Origin: JAIVJM01 sp963816985
GTDB taxonomy: Bacteria; Acidobacteriota; Blastocatellia; Pyrinomonadales; Pyrinomonadaceae
Direction of reading: 5' to 3'
Length of the DNA: 64,000 nucleotides
NCBI GenBank assembly: GCA_963816985.1
Contig: CAWFMF010000004.1
Span: 4,898,001-4,962,000 of the forward strand
Below, one piece after another: positions 49,788 to 58,131 of the stretch. A program made the translations under genes and the position numbers. The notes beneath the pieces are model-generated. The model ran no database searches. It worked only from the letters and a program-made list of their open reading frames with translations, and was not told where the DNA came from. Position 1 is the first letter of the stretch, and each line of letters begins with the position of its first letter.

Positions 49788-50552
49788 ATGCGACAGAGCA
49801 AGACTAAGCCGATGACGCACACGACCGAGCGCCCCGCGCTTTCCGTCGTCGTGCGCTGGCGCGAAGGTGAAGGCGCTGAGCGCGTGGAGACCTCGACCCT
49901 CCACGGCGCGACGCCGCGCAGCGCGACGCTCACGCTCGAAGGCCAGCCCGAACTGGGGCAGCTTCTCTGCCTGCTCCTCCCTTCAGCCGCGCGCCGCTCG
50001 GCGCAAGGTGAAGAGTCGGAGAATCTCAACCGTCTGTGGGCCCTGGTGTGGGCCGTCTCGCGCGCCGCCGGGCGCGGGCGCGGCGACGAGCCCCGGACGC
50101 TCTTGAATCACGTCAGCGTCCTTTTCCTCGGCGGCGAAGCGCCCGCCAGCCACGACGCGGGCCGCGCCGGGCTCTACGCCTACCTCGCCGAAGAGGACGG
50201 GCGCTTCCGCCTTCAACAAGGGCTCGGCGACGACGCCGCGGCGACCTCCGACAACAACCCCAGGCAAGATTCGCGGCTCCTGCTCCCCATCGAAGTGACG
50301 GTCGAACTGCTGAACGAGGACGGCTCGGCGTCGGCGCGCGAGCGGACGGTGACGGAGAACATCAGCCGCCGTGGGGCTTGCGTCTGGACGATGTTCGGCG
50401 TCGAGCGCGGGGGCTTCGTGCGCGTGACGTGCGAGGAACAGAACGTCTCGCTCATCTCGGTCGTGCGCGGGCGACGCGTCGGCGACGACGGCATCGGTCG
50501 CCTCCATCTCGAATTCGTTAACGGCCAGTGGCCCATCGAGGCGCACGGCTAA
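49788..50552 (+). CDS. PilZ-like two-part protein
   Basis: A 254-residue protein. The first 150 residues are an uncharacterised, acidic and Leu/Ala-rich region. From about 160 a PilZ-like domain is seen: RLLLPIEVTVELLNEDG, then TVTENISRRGACVWT with an ENISxxGA version of the D/NxSxxG motif, then GFVRVTCEEQNVSLISVVRG. The RxxxP in place of RxxxR makes c-di-GMP binding uncertain. It is 36 bases after the canonical PilZ gene and probably in the same operon. ATG 49812 is an alternative start. Confidence 0.68.
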   Translation: MRQSKTKPMTHTTERPALSVVVRWREGEGAERVETSTLHGATPRSATLTLEGQPELGQLLCLLLPSAARRSAQGEESENLNRLWALVWAVSRAAGRGRGDEPRTLLNHVSVLFLGGEAPASHDAGRAGLYAYLAEEDGRFRLQQGLGDDAAATSDNNPRQDSRLLLPIEVTVELLNEDGSASARERTVTENISRRGACVWTMFGVERGGFVRVTCEEQNVSLISVVRGRRVGDDGIGRLHLEFVNGQWPIEAHG

Positions 50553-50577
50553 GGCTTTAAGACTTCCGCGAAGAAAT

Positions 50578-50617
50578 AACTGTAGGGGCAGGGCTCTCGG
50601 CCTGCCCCTACAGTTTT
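50578..50617. terminator. Bidirectional terminator
   Basis: AACTGTAGGGGCAGG pairs perfectly with CCTGCCCCTACAGTT around an eight-base loop, followed by TTTTG. It serves the PilZ-like gene. The minus-strand gene at 50,608 uses a TAG within its right arm as stop. Confidence 0.8.
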
Positions 50618-50832
50618 GTGTCTGAGGTTTCAGTCCTTCGGGCGGAGCGTCTGCGCCGGATGAGCCAGAAGGCGAAGAGGATGAAGACGGCGGCAAGGAG
50701 GACGATGAGGACGACGGGGCGGTTCCTGAAAATCCCGACGGCTAAGATGAAGAGGAAGATCATCGTGCCCGGCGGCGCGAAGGCGAGGAAGCCCGCGAGC
50801 AGCACGAGGAGCGCCTTCTTGATTCGTTTCAT
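50608..50832 (-). CDS. Small two-helix membrane protein
   Basis: A 74-residue protein with two predicted transmembrane helices (KKALLVLLAGFLAFAPPGTM region and PVVLIVLLAAVFILFAFWLI) and a basic tail RRRRSARRTET. The start at 50832 precedes KRIKKAL; an in-frame start at 50931 would add an unsupported extension overlapping the divergent gene. Family not recognised. Its stop lies inside a terminator hairpin arm. Confidence 0.6.
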   Translation of the reverse strand: MKRIKKALLVLLAGFLAFAPPGTMIFLFILAVGIFRNRPVVLIVLLAAVFILFAFWLIRRRRSARRTETSDTKL

Positions 50833-50924
50833 AGTGCGGCCCGAAGAGTTTGCGTGTAGAATCATCCAGCGATTGACCACCCCGAAAACTTGCGCCGGAC
50901 GGCGCGTGTAACTTCCCGACGAAC

Positions 50925-52688
50925 TTGCCACGTCAAGTTAAAATATCACGGGCGCTTTTTTTCTGCGCGACCGCGCTGCCCCCCTGCCTCATCGCCGCGC
51001 TCATTCTCCACTACGGCGTGGACTTCCCCTTCGAGGATCAGTGGTCGCTCGCGCACCTCTTCGTGAAGTTCGACGAGGGCACGCTCACCTTCGGCAGGTT
51101 GTTCGGGCAGCAGAACGAGTACCGGCAGTTTTTCCCCAACCTCATCATCATCGGCCTCGGCTGGCTGACGCGTTGGGACGTGCGTTATGAGATGTTCTTC
51201 AGCTTCCTGCTGGCGGCGCTCATCTCCTTCAACGTCCACCGCCTCGGCAAGATAACCTTCGGCGCGGAAGACGACTCGCGGCGTCGGCTCGCGTTCCTCG
51301 TCTCGAACCTGCTCATCTTCTCGCCCGTCCAGTACCTCAACTGGCTGATGGGCGAGCAGCTCGTCTACTTCTTCCCCGCCGCCTGCGTCACGACGTGTCT
51401 CTCGATTGCCTGCTCCGGCATGGGGCTCTGGAAGAGGTTCGCCCTCTGCGCGCTCCTTTCGGCGGTGAGCACGTTCTCGGCGGCCAACGGCATTTTCTGT
51501 TGGGCGCTCGTCTTCCCCGCGCTCGCGTGGGGCGGCGAGCGAGGCGTCGCAAAGGGGACGCGCCTGCGTCTGGCGTTGGCCTGCGCGGCGGGCCTCGTCT
51601 TATGTGCGGCGCTCTATTTTTACGACTACCAGAGCCCGGCGCATCACCCTTCGCCGCTCGCGGTCTTTGGCCACCCGCTTCAAGCGGCGGCGCATTTCCT
51701 CTCCCTGCTCGGCTCGACGCTCGCGGGCGAGAGCGCGCTCGTGCTCCCCGTCGCCGTGCTGGCCGGGGCAGTCCTCTTCACGCTCTACGTCGTCCAAGTC
51801 GTCCGCATCTTTCGCGCGCGAGATGACCAAGAGCTGACGCGCCGGAGCGTCGGCTGGCTCATGCTCGGCGCGTACTCGATTCTGACCGCCGCGACCGTGA
51901 CCGTGGGCCGCTCCGGCCTCGGCGTCGCGCAGTCTTCGGCCTCGCGCTACACGACCTTCACGCTCTATCTCATCGTCGCGCTCGTCCACCTCATCGCACT
52001 CCCGCGCCGTGGAGAAGCGGTCGGAGCCCGCGCGCGAAAGTTTAACCACGCGCGGCTCGTCACCGCCGCTTTGGTCTTGATGCTCGGCCTGCACGCCATG
52101 GCCTGCGTCATCGCGCTCCAGCAGATGGGCCTGCTCCGGACTCGGCTGCTGCAAGCGAAGGCCTGCCACATGTTCATCAACACAGTCCCCGACACGGCCT
52201 GCCTCGCGCGACACGTGCTGCCGGAGCTTGCGTCGCTGCGCCAATGGACGAACGCGCTCGACGGTCTGGGCTTCTGGCGTCCCGGCCTTGTGCGGAGCAG
52301 CCGCGTCGAAGAGTTCGCCGCCCCGCCGCAGGGCGATTCCGGCAACTACGGCTCATTCGATGTTTTAGTCAAAGAGGGCGACGCTTACCGCGCCTCCGGG
52401 CGCGCGGTGTTGCCGCACCGGGGCGAGCCCGCCGACGCCGTGCTCCTCGCCTTTGAGACCGTCGAAGGTGCGCACGTCGCCTTCGCGCAGGCCGAGTTGA
52501 AGAACCGTGGTTACGTCTTCATACGCTTCTGGCGCGGCGGCGCGCGGCAGGACGACGGCTGGCAAAAAACCTTCGGCGCGGGCGAGCTTCCGCCCGGCGC
52601 TTCGCGCCTCACGGCATGGGCCTTCGACGCGCAGACCGGCAAGGCTTTCAGGCTCGAAGGCACGCACGACCTTAAGGGGGCGCAATGA
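50925..52688 (+). CDS. Polytopic membrane protein, glycosyltransferase-C-like
   Basis: A 587-residue protein with about ten transmembrane helices over residues 5-405 and a soluble C-terminal domain of about 180 residues. The N-terminal loop DFPFEDQWSLAHLF followed by GQQNEYRQFFPN recalls the acidic first loop of GT-C-type membrane glycosyltransferases, though no firm family can be named. No ATG fits the beginning; TTG 50925 is used. The next gene overlaps its stop by four bases (ATGA), showing translational coupling with a GT2 enzyme in a surface-sugar cluster. Confidence 0.72.
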   Translation: MPRQVKISRALFFCATALPPCLIAALILHYGVDFPFEDQWSLAHLFVKFDEGTLTFGRLFGQQNEYRQFFPNLIIIGLGWLTRWDVRYEMFFSFLLAALISFNVHRLGKITFGAEDDSRRRLAFLVSNLLIFSPVQYLNWLMGEQLVYFFPAACVTTCLSIACSGMGLWKRFALCALLSAVSTFSAANGIFCWALVFPALAWGGERGVAKGTRLRLALACAAGLVLCAALYFYDYQSPAHHPSPLAVFGHPLQAAAHFLSLLGSTLAGESALVLPVAVLAGAVLFTLYVVQVVRIFRARDDQELTRRSVGWLMLGAYSILTAATVTVGRSGLGVAQSSASRYTTFTLYLIVALVHLIALPRRGEAVGARARKFNHARLVTAALVLMLGLHAMACVIALQQMGLLRTRLLQAKACHMFINTVPDTACLARHVLPELASLRQWTNALDGLGFWRPGLVRSSRVEEFAAPPQGDSGNYGSFDVLVKEGDAYRASGRAVLPHRGEPADAVLLAFETVEGAHVAFAQAELKNRGYVFIRFWRGGARQDDGWQKTFGAGELPPGASRLTAWAFDAQTGKAFRLEGTHDLKGAQ

Positions 52689-53479
52689 GCCAGCCGACGG
52701 GCGCGACACGAGAGCAGTCAGAGACGATACGGGAGCCGGATTCCTCGGCGGGCATCAGCGTCTTCTTCCCCGCCTACAACGACGCCGGGACCATCGCCTC
52801 GCTCGTCGAGGCCGCGCTCGAAGTGCTCCCGACTTTGACGGACGATTACGAAGTCATCGTCGTCAACGACGGGAGCGCGGACGAGACCGCCGCCGTCATT
52901 GACGAGCTGTCGCGGACGTACCCGCGACACGTCCGCGCCGTCCACCACGAACGGAACAGGGGCTACGGCGGCGCGCTGCGCACGGGCTTCGCGAGCGCGT
53001 CGAAGGATTTGATCTTTTACACGGACGGCGACGGGCAGTACGACGTGCGCGAGCTGGCGCGGCTTCACCCGCTGATGCGGGAAGGGGTTGACATCGTCAA
53101 CGGGTATAAGTTAAAACGCGCGGATACAAAGCACCGGCAAGTGATCGGGGCGATCTACAATCAGGTCGCTCGTTTTCTTTTCCGCCTTCCTATCCGAGAC
53201 GTTGATTGTGACTTCAGGCTGATGCGGCGGCGGGCCGTCGGGCGCGTCGAGCTCGCCTCTTCGAGCGGCGTCATCTGCGTCGAGCTGGTGCGCAGGCTGC
53301 ACGCCGCCGGTTGCGTCTTCGCCGAAGCGCCCGTGCACCACTACCCGCGCCTGCACGGTCGCTCGCAGTTCTTTACCTTCGGGCGGGTCGCGCGCACGGG
53401 CTTTGATTTCCTCGCCCTCTGGCTCAAACTGGTCGTCATGCGGGCACACGCTCAAGACCGAAGGCGACTCCTTAAATAA
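52685..53479 (+). CDS. Family 2 glycosyltransferase (polyprenyl-phosphate sugar transferase type)
   Basis: A 264-residue GT2 enzyme. SVFFPAYNDAGTIASLVEAA opens the nucleotide-binding fold, YEVIVVNDGSADET is the donor-binding motif, and FYTDGDGQYDVREL holds the DxD-like metal site. GYKLKRADTKHR and VDCDFRLMRR resemble DPM1/DPG-type synthases that charge polyprenyl phosphate. There are no transmembrane helices at the C-terminus. It starts within the stop of the preceding membrane protein gene, suggesting they act together. Confidence 0.88.
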   Translation: MSQPTGATREQSETIREPDSSAGISVFFPAYNDAGTIASLVEAALEVLPTLTDDYEVIVVNDGSADETAAVIDELSRTYPRHVRAVHHERNRGYGGALRTGFASASKDLIFYTDGDGQYDVRELARLHPLMREGVDIVNGYKLKRADTKHRQVIGAIYNQVARFLFRLPIRDVDCDFRLMRRRAVGRVELASSSGVICVELVRRLHAAGCVFAEAPVHHYPRLHGRSQFFTFGRVARTGFDFLALWLKLVVMRAHAQDRRRLLK

Positions 53480-53543
53480 CGACGCCTCACCCGATTGACC
53501 CGCGAGCCTCGCGGAAAGGCCCCGTGGACGACGGAACCAGCAG

Positions 53544-54590
53544 ATGAACACCGACATCAAGTTCGGCGAGTATAAAGGCCGCTCCGTGCTCATCACGGGT
53601 GGCTTAGGCTTCATCGGCAGCAACCTCGCGCGCAAGCTCGTCGAGGTCGGCGACATCGAGGTCACGATTCTCGACGCGCTCCTGCCCGATCAGGGCGGAA
53701 ACGTCTACAACCTCCATGACATCCGCGACCGCGTCAAGATTCAGCAGGGCGACATGAGCGACGACTGGGTCATCAACCACCTCGTCGGCGGCGTGGACTA
53801 CATCTTCAACCTCGCGGGCAGCGTCAGCCACCTCGACTCGATGCTCCACCCGCACCGCGACCTCGACCTCAACTGCACGGCGCAGCTCACGCTCCTTGAG
53901 GCGTGCCGCAGCTTCAACCCGCACGTCAAGATAGTCTTCACCAGCACGCGGCAGGTCTACGGCAAGCCCGTCTATCTCCCGCTCGACGAGCAGCACCGCG
54001 TCGCGCCGCTCGACATCAACGGCATCAACAAGCTCGCCGCCGAGCACTATCACCTGCTCTACCACCGCGTCTACGGCGTGCGCACGACGTGCCTGCGCCT
54101 GACGAACACTTACGGCCCGCGCCAGCTCCTCTTCCACGCCCGCCAAGGCTTCATCGCGTGGTTCATCCGGCAGGCGATGGACGGCGGCGAGATTGAACTC
54201 TTCGGCGAGGGCCGCCAGCGCCGCGACCTGAACTACGTGGACGACGTGGTTGAAGCGATGCTCATGGCGGGCGCGAATGAGGCCGCCGAGGGCGATGTCT
54301 TCAACCTCGGCGGCGAGGAGCCGGTCGCGCTCTCGGAGCTGGCGCACGAGCTTATCTCGCTCACGGGGCGCGGCTCGGTGCGGCTCGTCCCCTTCCCGCC
54401 GGAGCGGCAGTTGATAGACATCGGCAACGCCCATTCGAGCTTCAAGAAGATCGAGTCCGTGCTCGGCTGGCGTCCCACGACGCCCTGGCGCGAGGGCTTA
54501 GCGCGCACCATCGAGTTCTACCGCGAACACCGCCAACACTACTGGAGCCCGAATGCGAGTACCGTTTCTGGACCTCAGAAGGCAACTTGA
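53544..54590 (+). CDS. NAD-dependent epimerase/dehydratase (extended SDR) lacking the usual catalytic Tyr
   Basis: A 348-residue nucleotide-sugar SDR. The NAD site is VLITGGLGFIGSNLAR; the catalytic Ser/Thr lies in FTSTRQVYG (132-140). The position of the YxxxK motif reads N159-G-I-N-K163, so the Lys is kept but the Tyr is Asn. LRLTNTYGPRQLL and GEGRQRRDLNYVDDVVEAM are typical of the family. Since the surrounding sequence is well preserved, this is probably a subfamily trait rather than decay. The downstream aminotransferase overlaps its 3' end by 38 bases. Confidence 0.88.
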   Translation: MNTDIKFGEYKGRSVLITGGLGFIGSNLARKLVEVGDIEVTILDALLPDQGGNVYNLHDIRDRVKIQQGDMSDDWVINHLVGGVDYIFNLAGSVSHLDSMLHPHRDLDLNCTAQLTLLEACRSFNPHVKIVFTSTRQVYGKPVYLPLDEQHRVAPLDINGINKLAAEHYHLLYHRVYGVRTTCLRLTNTYGPRQLLFHARQGFIAWFIRQAMDGGEIELFGEGRQRRDLNYVDDVVEAMLMAGANEAAEGDVFNLGGEEPVALSELAHELISLTGRGSVRLVPFPPERQLIDIGNAHSSFKKIESVLGWRPTTPWREGLARTIEFYREHRQHYWSPNASTVSGPQKAT

Positions 54591-55681
54591 AGAGGTCGGG
54601 GCCGAGACGCGCGAGGCGCTTGAGAGGGTGCTGGCGGGCGGCACTTACATCCTCGGAGGCGAGGTCGAAGCCTTCGAGCGCGAGTGGGCCGACTTCTGCG
54701 GGGCGCGCGGCGCGGCGGGCGTCGGGACGGGGACGGACGCGCTCGCGCTCGCGCTCGTCGCAACGGGCGCTGTCCGACCGGGCCGTGGCGATGAAGTCAT
54801 CACCCCGCCCTTGACCGCCGGTTACACCGCGCTCGCCATCCTCAACGCCGGGGCCACGCCCGTCTTCGCCGACATCAACCCGCACACCTGCACGCTCGAC
54901 CCCGAAGCCTTCACGAAGGCCGTTACTCCGCGCACGCGCGCCGTCGTGCCCGTCCACCTCTACGGTCGCATGGCGCGACATCGAAGCAATCTGCGACGCG
55001 GCGGCGCGGCTCGGCCTCGCCGTCGTCGAGGACGCAGCGCAGGCGCACGGCGCGAGCGCGGCGGGCGACAGGCGCGCGGGCGCGCACGGACAAGCCGCCG
55101 CCTTCAGCTTCTACCCCACGAAAAATCTCGGCGCGTGCGGCGACGGCGGGGCGGTCACGTCGAACGATTTAAGTTTAATCGAGCGCGTCAAAGAACTGCG
55201 GCAGGGCGGGCACGAGGCGGCCTTGCGCGCGGGCGCACCGGCGGGGCTCAACTCGCGCCTCGACGAGATGCAGGCGGCGCTCTTGCGCGTCAAGCTCCGG
55301 CGGCTCGAAGGATGGAACGCGCGGCGTCGGCAACTGGCGGACGAATACCGGCGCGGGCTCTCGCAATGCGAACAGCTCCAGCTCCCCTCTGAACACGAGC
55401 CGGGCGCACACGTCTATCACCTCTTCGTCGCGCAGCACCCCGCACGCGAGCCCCTGCGCCAGCACCTCGCGGCGCGCGGCGTCGAGACGCTCGTCCACTA
55501 CCCTTACCTCCTCCACCAACAACCCCTCTTCCGCCGCGACGCGCAAGCCCCGCTCCCCGTCGCCGAGAGCGTCGTTGACAGAATTCTCTCTCTGCCGCTC
55601 TACCCACAACTTAAAGACGAAGAACTCCGCGCGGTCGTCGGCGCGATTCTCGAATTTGAAGGTCAGAACCGCCTGCGGTAG
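54553..55681 (+). pseudogene. DegT/DnrJ/EryC1 sugar aminotransferase with +1 frameshift
   Basis: Two frames together encode one PLP aminotransferase of about 375 residues. The first frame gives MRVPFLDLRRQL, GTGTDALALAL and VVPVHLYGRMA. After an extra base within GCGCG at 54973-54977 the second frame continues DIEAICDAAARLG, VVEDAAQAHGA, FSFYPTKNLGACGDGGAV (PLP Lys codon at 55121) and LNSRLDEMQAALL to the stop at 55681. Removing one base restores a full-length enzyme, so this is either a recent mutation or a sequencing error. The last codons (QNRLR and stop) come from a REP-like palindrome. Confidence 0.85.
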
Positions 55682-55806
55682 CGGGCGGGTCTGTGGTGGG
55701 ATGAAGGATGAAGGATGAGGGATGAGGGATGAACCAAACACTTTCTTCTTCATCCCTCAGCCCTCATCCCTTGTCGCACCCGCCCGCTACCGCAGGCGGT
55801 TCTGAC
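55662..55806. repeat. REP-like long palindrome, copy C, with heptamer repeats in its loop
   Basis: Two perfectly complementary 29-base arms (55662-55690 and 55778-55806) share the core ACCGCCTGCGGTAGCGGGCG with copy B. The 87-base interior contains a second hairpin made of GGATGAA/GGATGAG units (55699-55733) and their approximate complements (55746-55772). Both converging genes end QNRLR-stop inside the arms. Confidence 0.88.
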
Positions 55807-56590
55807 GCGCGTCGTCAACGTCGGCGCGCGGCTTTTCGGCCACGCAGATGGTCGAGAGTCCGGCGGGCAGGCTCGTCTTCGTGCGCTTGAGCAGAAGCGC
55901 TTCGGCCTTGAGCGCCGAGGTCAGGGCGCGGTTAAGCCACTGAAGGCCGGGCGGGAGGGCTTTCACGTCCGAGCCGCTGTCGGCGAGCCCGATGCGTTTG
56001 AGCACGAGCCGCCGGAGCGCCGCCGCGGGCAGCAGCAAAGAGTTGGCGTAGGTCGCGCGCGTGACGCGGAAGCCCGCGCGCTCCATGCGACTCTTGAGCA
56101 CGCCGAGGCTGTAACGCCGCTGCGTGTTCAAGGCTTCGTCGTGTCCGCTGCGCATCCACTCGTAAGCGGCGGCACGCACGAAGGCGACGCCTCCGGGCCG
56201 CAGCACGCGGTACATCTCGCGGATGGCGCGCTCGTCCTCGCCCTCGCCCGGAACCTGTACAAGCACGTCGAAGCTCGTCACGAGGTCGAAGGTCGAGTCG
56301 GCGAAAGGCAGCTCCGTGACCGACGCCTGCGCGAGATACTTGTGCCGACGCTCGCGGCAGAAATCGAGCGCGGTGGGCGAGAGGTCAACGCCAGCGAGCC
56401 GCCCGCCGTCGCTGTATCGCTCAAGCCAGTTGAGCATCCCGCCCGTCCCGCACCCGGCGTCGAGGATGTCGCGTCTCGCGGCGGGCAGGCACACCGGGTC
56501 GAGCAGCGCGGAAGTGATGTCGCGCATCCCCACGAACCACCAGAAGTCTTCTTCAAGAGCGTACAGGTGCGCGTAATCTTCCGAACGCAT
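55787..56590 (-). CDS. SAM-dependent methyltransferase
   Basis: A 267-residue class I methyltransferase. The SAM site is DILDAGCGTGGMLNWL, followed by GVDLSPTALDFCRE, the acidic strand end FDLVTSFDVL and MYRVLRPGGVAFVRAAAYEW. The N-terminal EDYAHLYALEEDFWWFVGMR is typical of methyltransferases in surface-sugar clusters, but the substrate is unknown. ATG 56590 is chosen because upstream sequence to 56737 is unrelated. The C-terminal QNRLR is supplied by the REP-like palindrome. It converges with the aminotransferase. Confidence 0.87.
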   Translation of the reverse strand: MRSEDYAHLYALEEDFWWFVGMRDITSALLDPVCLPAARRDILDAGCGTGGMLNWLERYSDGGRLAGVDLSPTALDFCRERRHKYLAQASVTELPFADSTFDLVTSFDVLVQVPGEGEDERAIREMYRVLRPGGVAFVRAAAYEWMRSGHDEALNTQRRYSLGVLKSRMERAGFRVTRATYANSLLLPAAALRRLVLKRIGLADSGSDVKALPPGLQWLNRALTSALKAEALLLKRTKTSLPAGLSTICVAEKPRADVDDARQNRLR

Positions 56591-56693
56591 CGCGTGTCTT
56601 GTCCCTCCAAGGGCTGTGCTGATGGCAGATGAAGTCTTCGTCGTCTTGTGCAGCTTAGCCCGCGGATTGGAATGGTCGCAACCGCTGAGTTCA

Positions 56694-56930
56694 TCTGTCC
56701 CCGAAGGGGACGCAGACAATAGCCGGGGGCAGAGCAAACGTAGTTTGCGCCGCCCCCGGTCAGCATTGATGAAAGAATCCGACCCTGAAGGGGTCGCGCC
56801 TCAACGTTGAGGCGCGACCCCTTCAGGGTCGGATTTATTTTGCGTGCGTGACCGGGGGCGGCGCTCAAGCGCTTGCGCGCTCTCGCTCTGCCCCCGGCTA
56901 TTGTCTTGTCCCCTTTCAGGGCACGGAAAT
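56694..56930. repeat. Nested palindromic repeat element, copy 2
   Basis: Same architecture as 7420-7650: TCCCCGAAGGGGA, ACAATAGCCGGGGGC, then a perfect inner hairpin ATCCGACCCTGAAGGGGTCG near 56778 against its complement to about 56834, then GCCCCCGGCTATTG near 56892 and CCCTTTCAGGG. It lies between the response regulator end (56935) and the methyltransferase start (56590), both on the minus strand. Confidence 0.85.
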
Positions 56931-56934
56931 GTCT

Positions 56935-57615
56935 TCAGCCCGTGAACTTGTAGCCGACGCGGTGGACGGTGATGATGTGGCGGGGGTCGCCGGGGGTGTC
57001 TTCAATCTTCTGGCGCAGCTTGGCGATGTGCATGTCCACGGTGCGCGTTAAGGGCAGGCCGTCGTAGCCCCACACGGAGTCGAGCAGTTGGTCGCGGGTG
57101 ACGACCTCGCCGCGGTGCTCGGCGAAGTACTTCATCATCTTGAACTCGCGCGGGCTGAGTTCGAGCGGGCGGCCCGCCTTCGCCGCCTCGAAGGTCTTGA
57201 AGTTGACCTCCACGTCGCCGAACTCGGCGCGCTCGACCTGCTCGGCGGGCTTCGACGCGCGGCGCAGGACGGCCTCGACGCGCGCCATCAGTTCGAGGAA
57301 GCTGAAGGGCTTCGTGACGTAATCGTCCGCGCCCGTCTTGAGTCCGAGCACCTTGTCTATCTCCTGCCCGCGCGCCGTGAGCATGATGATGGGCGTGTTG
57401 TTGCCCGCGCCGCGCAACTGGCGGCAGACGTCGAGGCCGCTCAGGCGCGGCAGCATGACGTCGAGGATGACGAGGTCTAAGCCCCGCTCCGTCGCCAGCC
57501 GCAACCCCGCCGCGCCGTCGCGCGCCACCTGCACCGTGTAGCCTTCGTAGGTGAACCCGTCGCGCAGCGCCACGGCCATCGCTTGGTCGTCTTCGACGAT
57601 TAAAACTTTACGCAT
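56935..57615 (-). CDS. OmpR/PhoB-type response regulator
   Basis: A 226-residue two-domain regulator. The receiver (1-120) has the acidic pair in VEDDQ, acceptor Asp52 (LVILDVMLP) and the Lys of VTKPFSF. The winged-helix DNA-binding domain (about 128-226) includes LSPREFKMMKYF, VVTRDQLLDSVWGY and the terminal RVGYKFTG. It is the last gene of a minus-strand run: histidine kinase, exported NTF2-like protein, then this regulator 12 bases later. It is the likely partner of the kinase at 58,132. Confidence 0.95.
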   Translation of the reverse strand: MRKVLIVEDDQAMAVALRDGFTYEGYTVQVARDGAAGLRLATERGLDLVILDVMLPRLSGLDVCRQLRGAGNNTPIIMLTARGQEIDKVLGLKTGADDYVTKPFSFLELMARVEAVLRRASKPAEQVERAEFGDVEVNFKTFEAAKAGRPLELSPREFKMMKYFAEHRGEVVTRDQLLDSVWGYDGLPLTRTVDMHIAKLRQKIEDTPGDPRHIITVHRVGYKFTG

Positions 57616-57627
57616 AGGTCACCCGCC

Positions 57628-58077
57628 TCAAGGCTTGGCCGCCTGCTTCGGCTCGGCGTGGAAAGTCTTGTTGATGATTTTCCACTCGCCGTCAATTTTA
57701 AGGAGCGACATGTAGTCGGTGAATTTCACGTTCGGGTAGTCGAGGACGACCTTGGCGACGGCGGCGTTGCCCGAAACGTCAACGCTCTCGACCGAGCGCT
57801 TGCGCTGCGCCTCGTCGGCTGACGCCTTCCCCGGAGCGCGGGCGATGTACTCCTCGCTCGTGAGCTGCCAGAACTTCCCTTCGCGGACGGCGAAGAGTTT
57901 CGCTTCCGGGTGAAAGACTTTGCGGAAGTGCTCGCCCTGCCCCGTGGCGTGCCCACGGAAGTAGTGCTCGATGGCCTGACGCACCGCCACCTCCTCCGTG
58001 TCCCGCGCGCTGACGGGCAACCACATGGCGGCGGCGACGGCGAGCGCGGCGACCGGCAACAGCATCAACTTTTTCAT
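57628..58077 (-). CDS. Exported NTF2-like protein (putative lumazine-binding family)
   Basis: A 149-residue protein with a signal peptide (KKLMLLPVAALAVAAAMWLPVSA). The mature domain reads AVRQAIEHYFRGHATGQ, FRKVFHPEAKLFAVREGKF, VSGNAAVAKVVLDYPN and YMSLLKIDGEWKIINKTFH, the pattern of the NTF2-like Lumazine_bd_2 family. No catalytic role is known. ATG 58077 is preferred because GAGGTCGAAG precedes it; ATG 58122 is an in-frame alternative. It sits between a histidine kinase gene and its regulator gene, so a periplasmic accessory or ligand-binding role in that signal path is likely but unproven. Confidence 0.82.
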   Translation of the reverse strand: MKKLMLLPVAALAVAAAMWLPVSARDTEEVAVRQAIEHYFRGHATGQGEHFRKVFHPEAKLFAVREGKFWQLTSEEYIARAPGKASADEAQRKRSVESVDVSGNAAVAKVVLDYPNVKFTDYMSLLKIDGEWKIINKTFHAEPKQAAKP

Positions 58078-58131
58078 CTGCTTCGACCTCGACGATGAAG
58101 ACTCGTTTGAGTTGAATTCCATGAACGCGTT

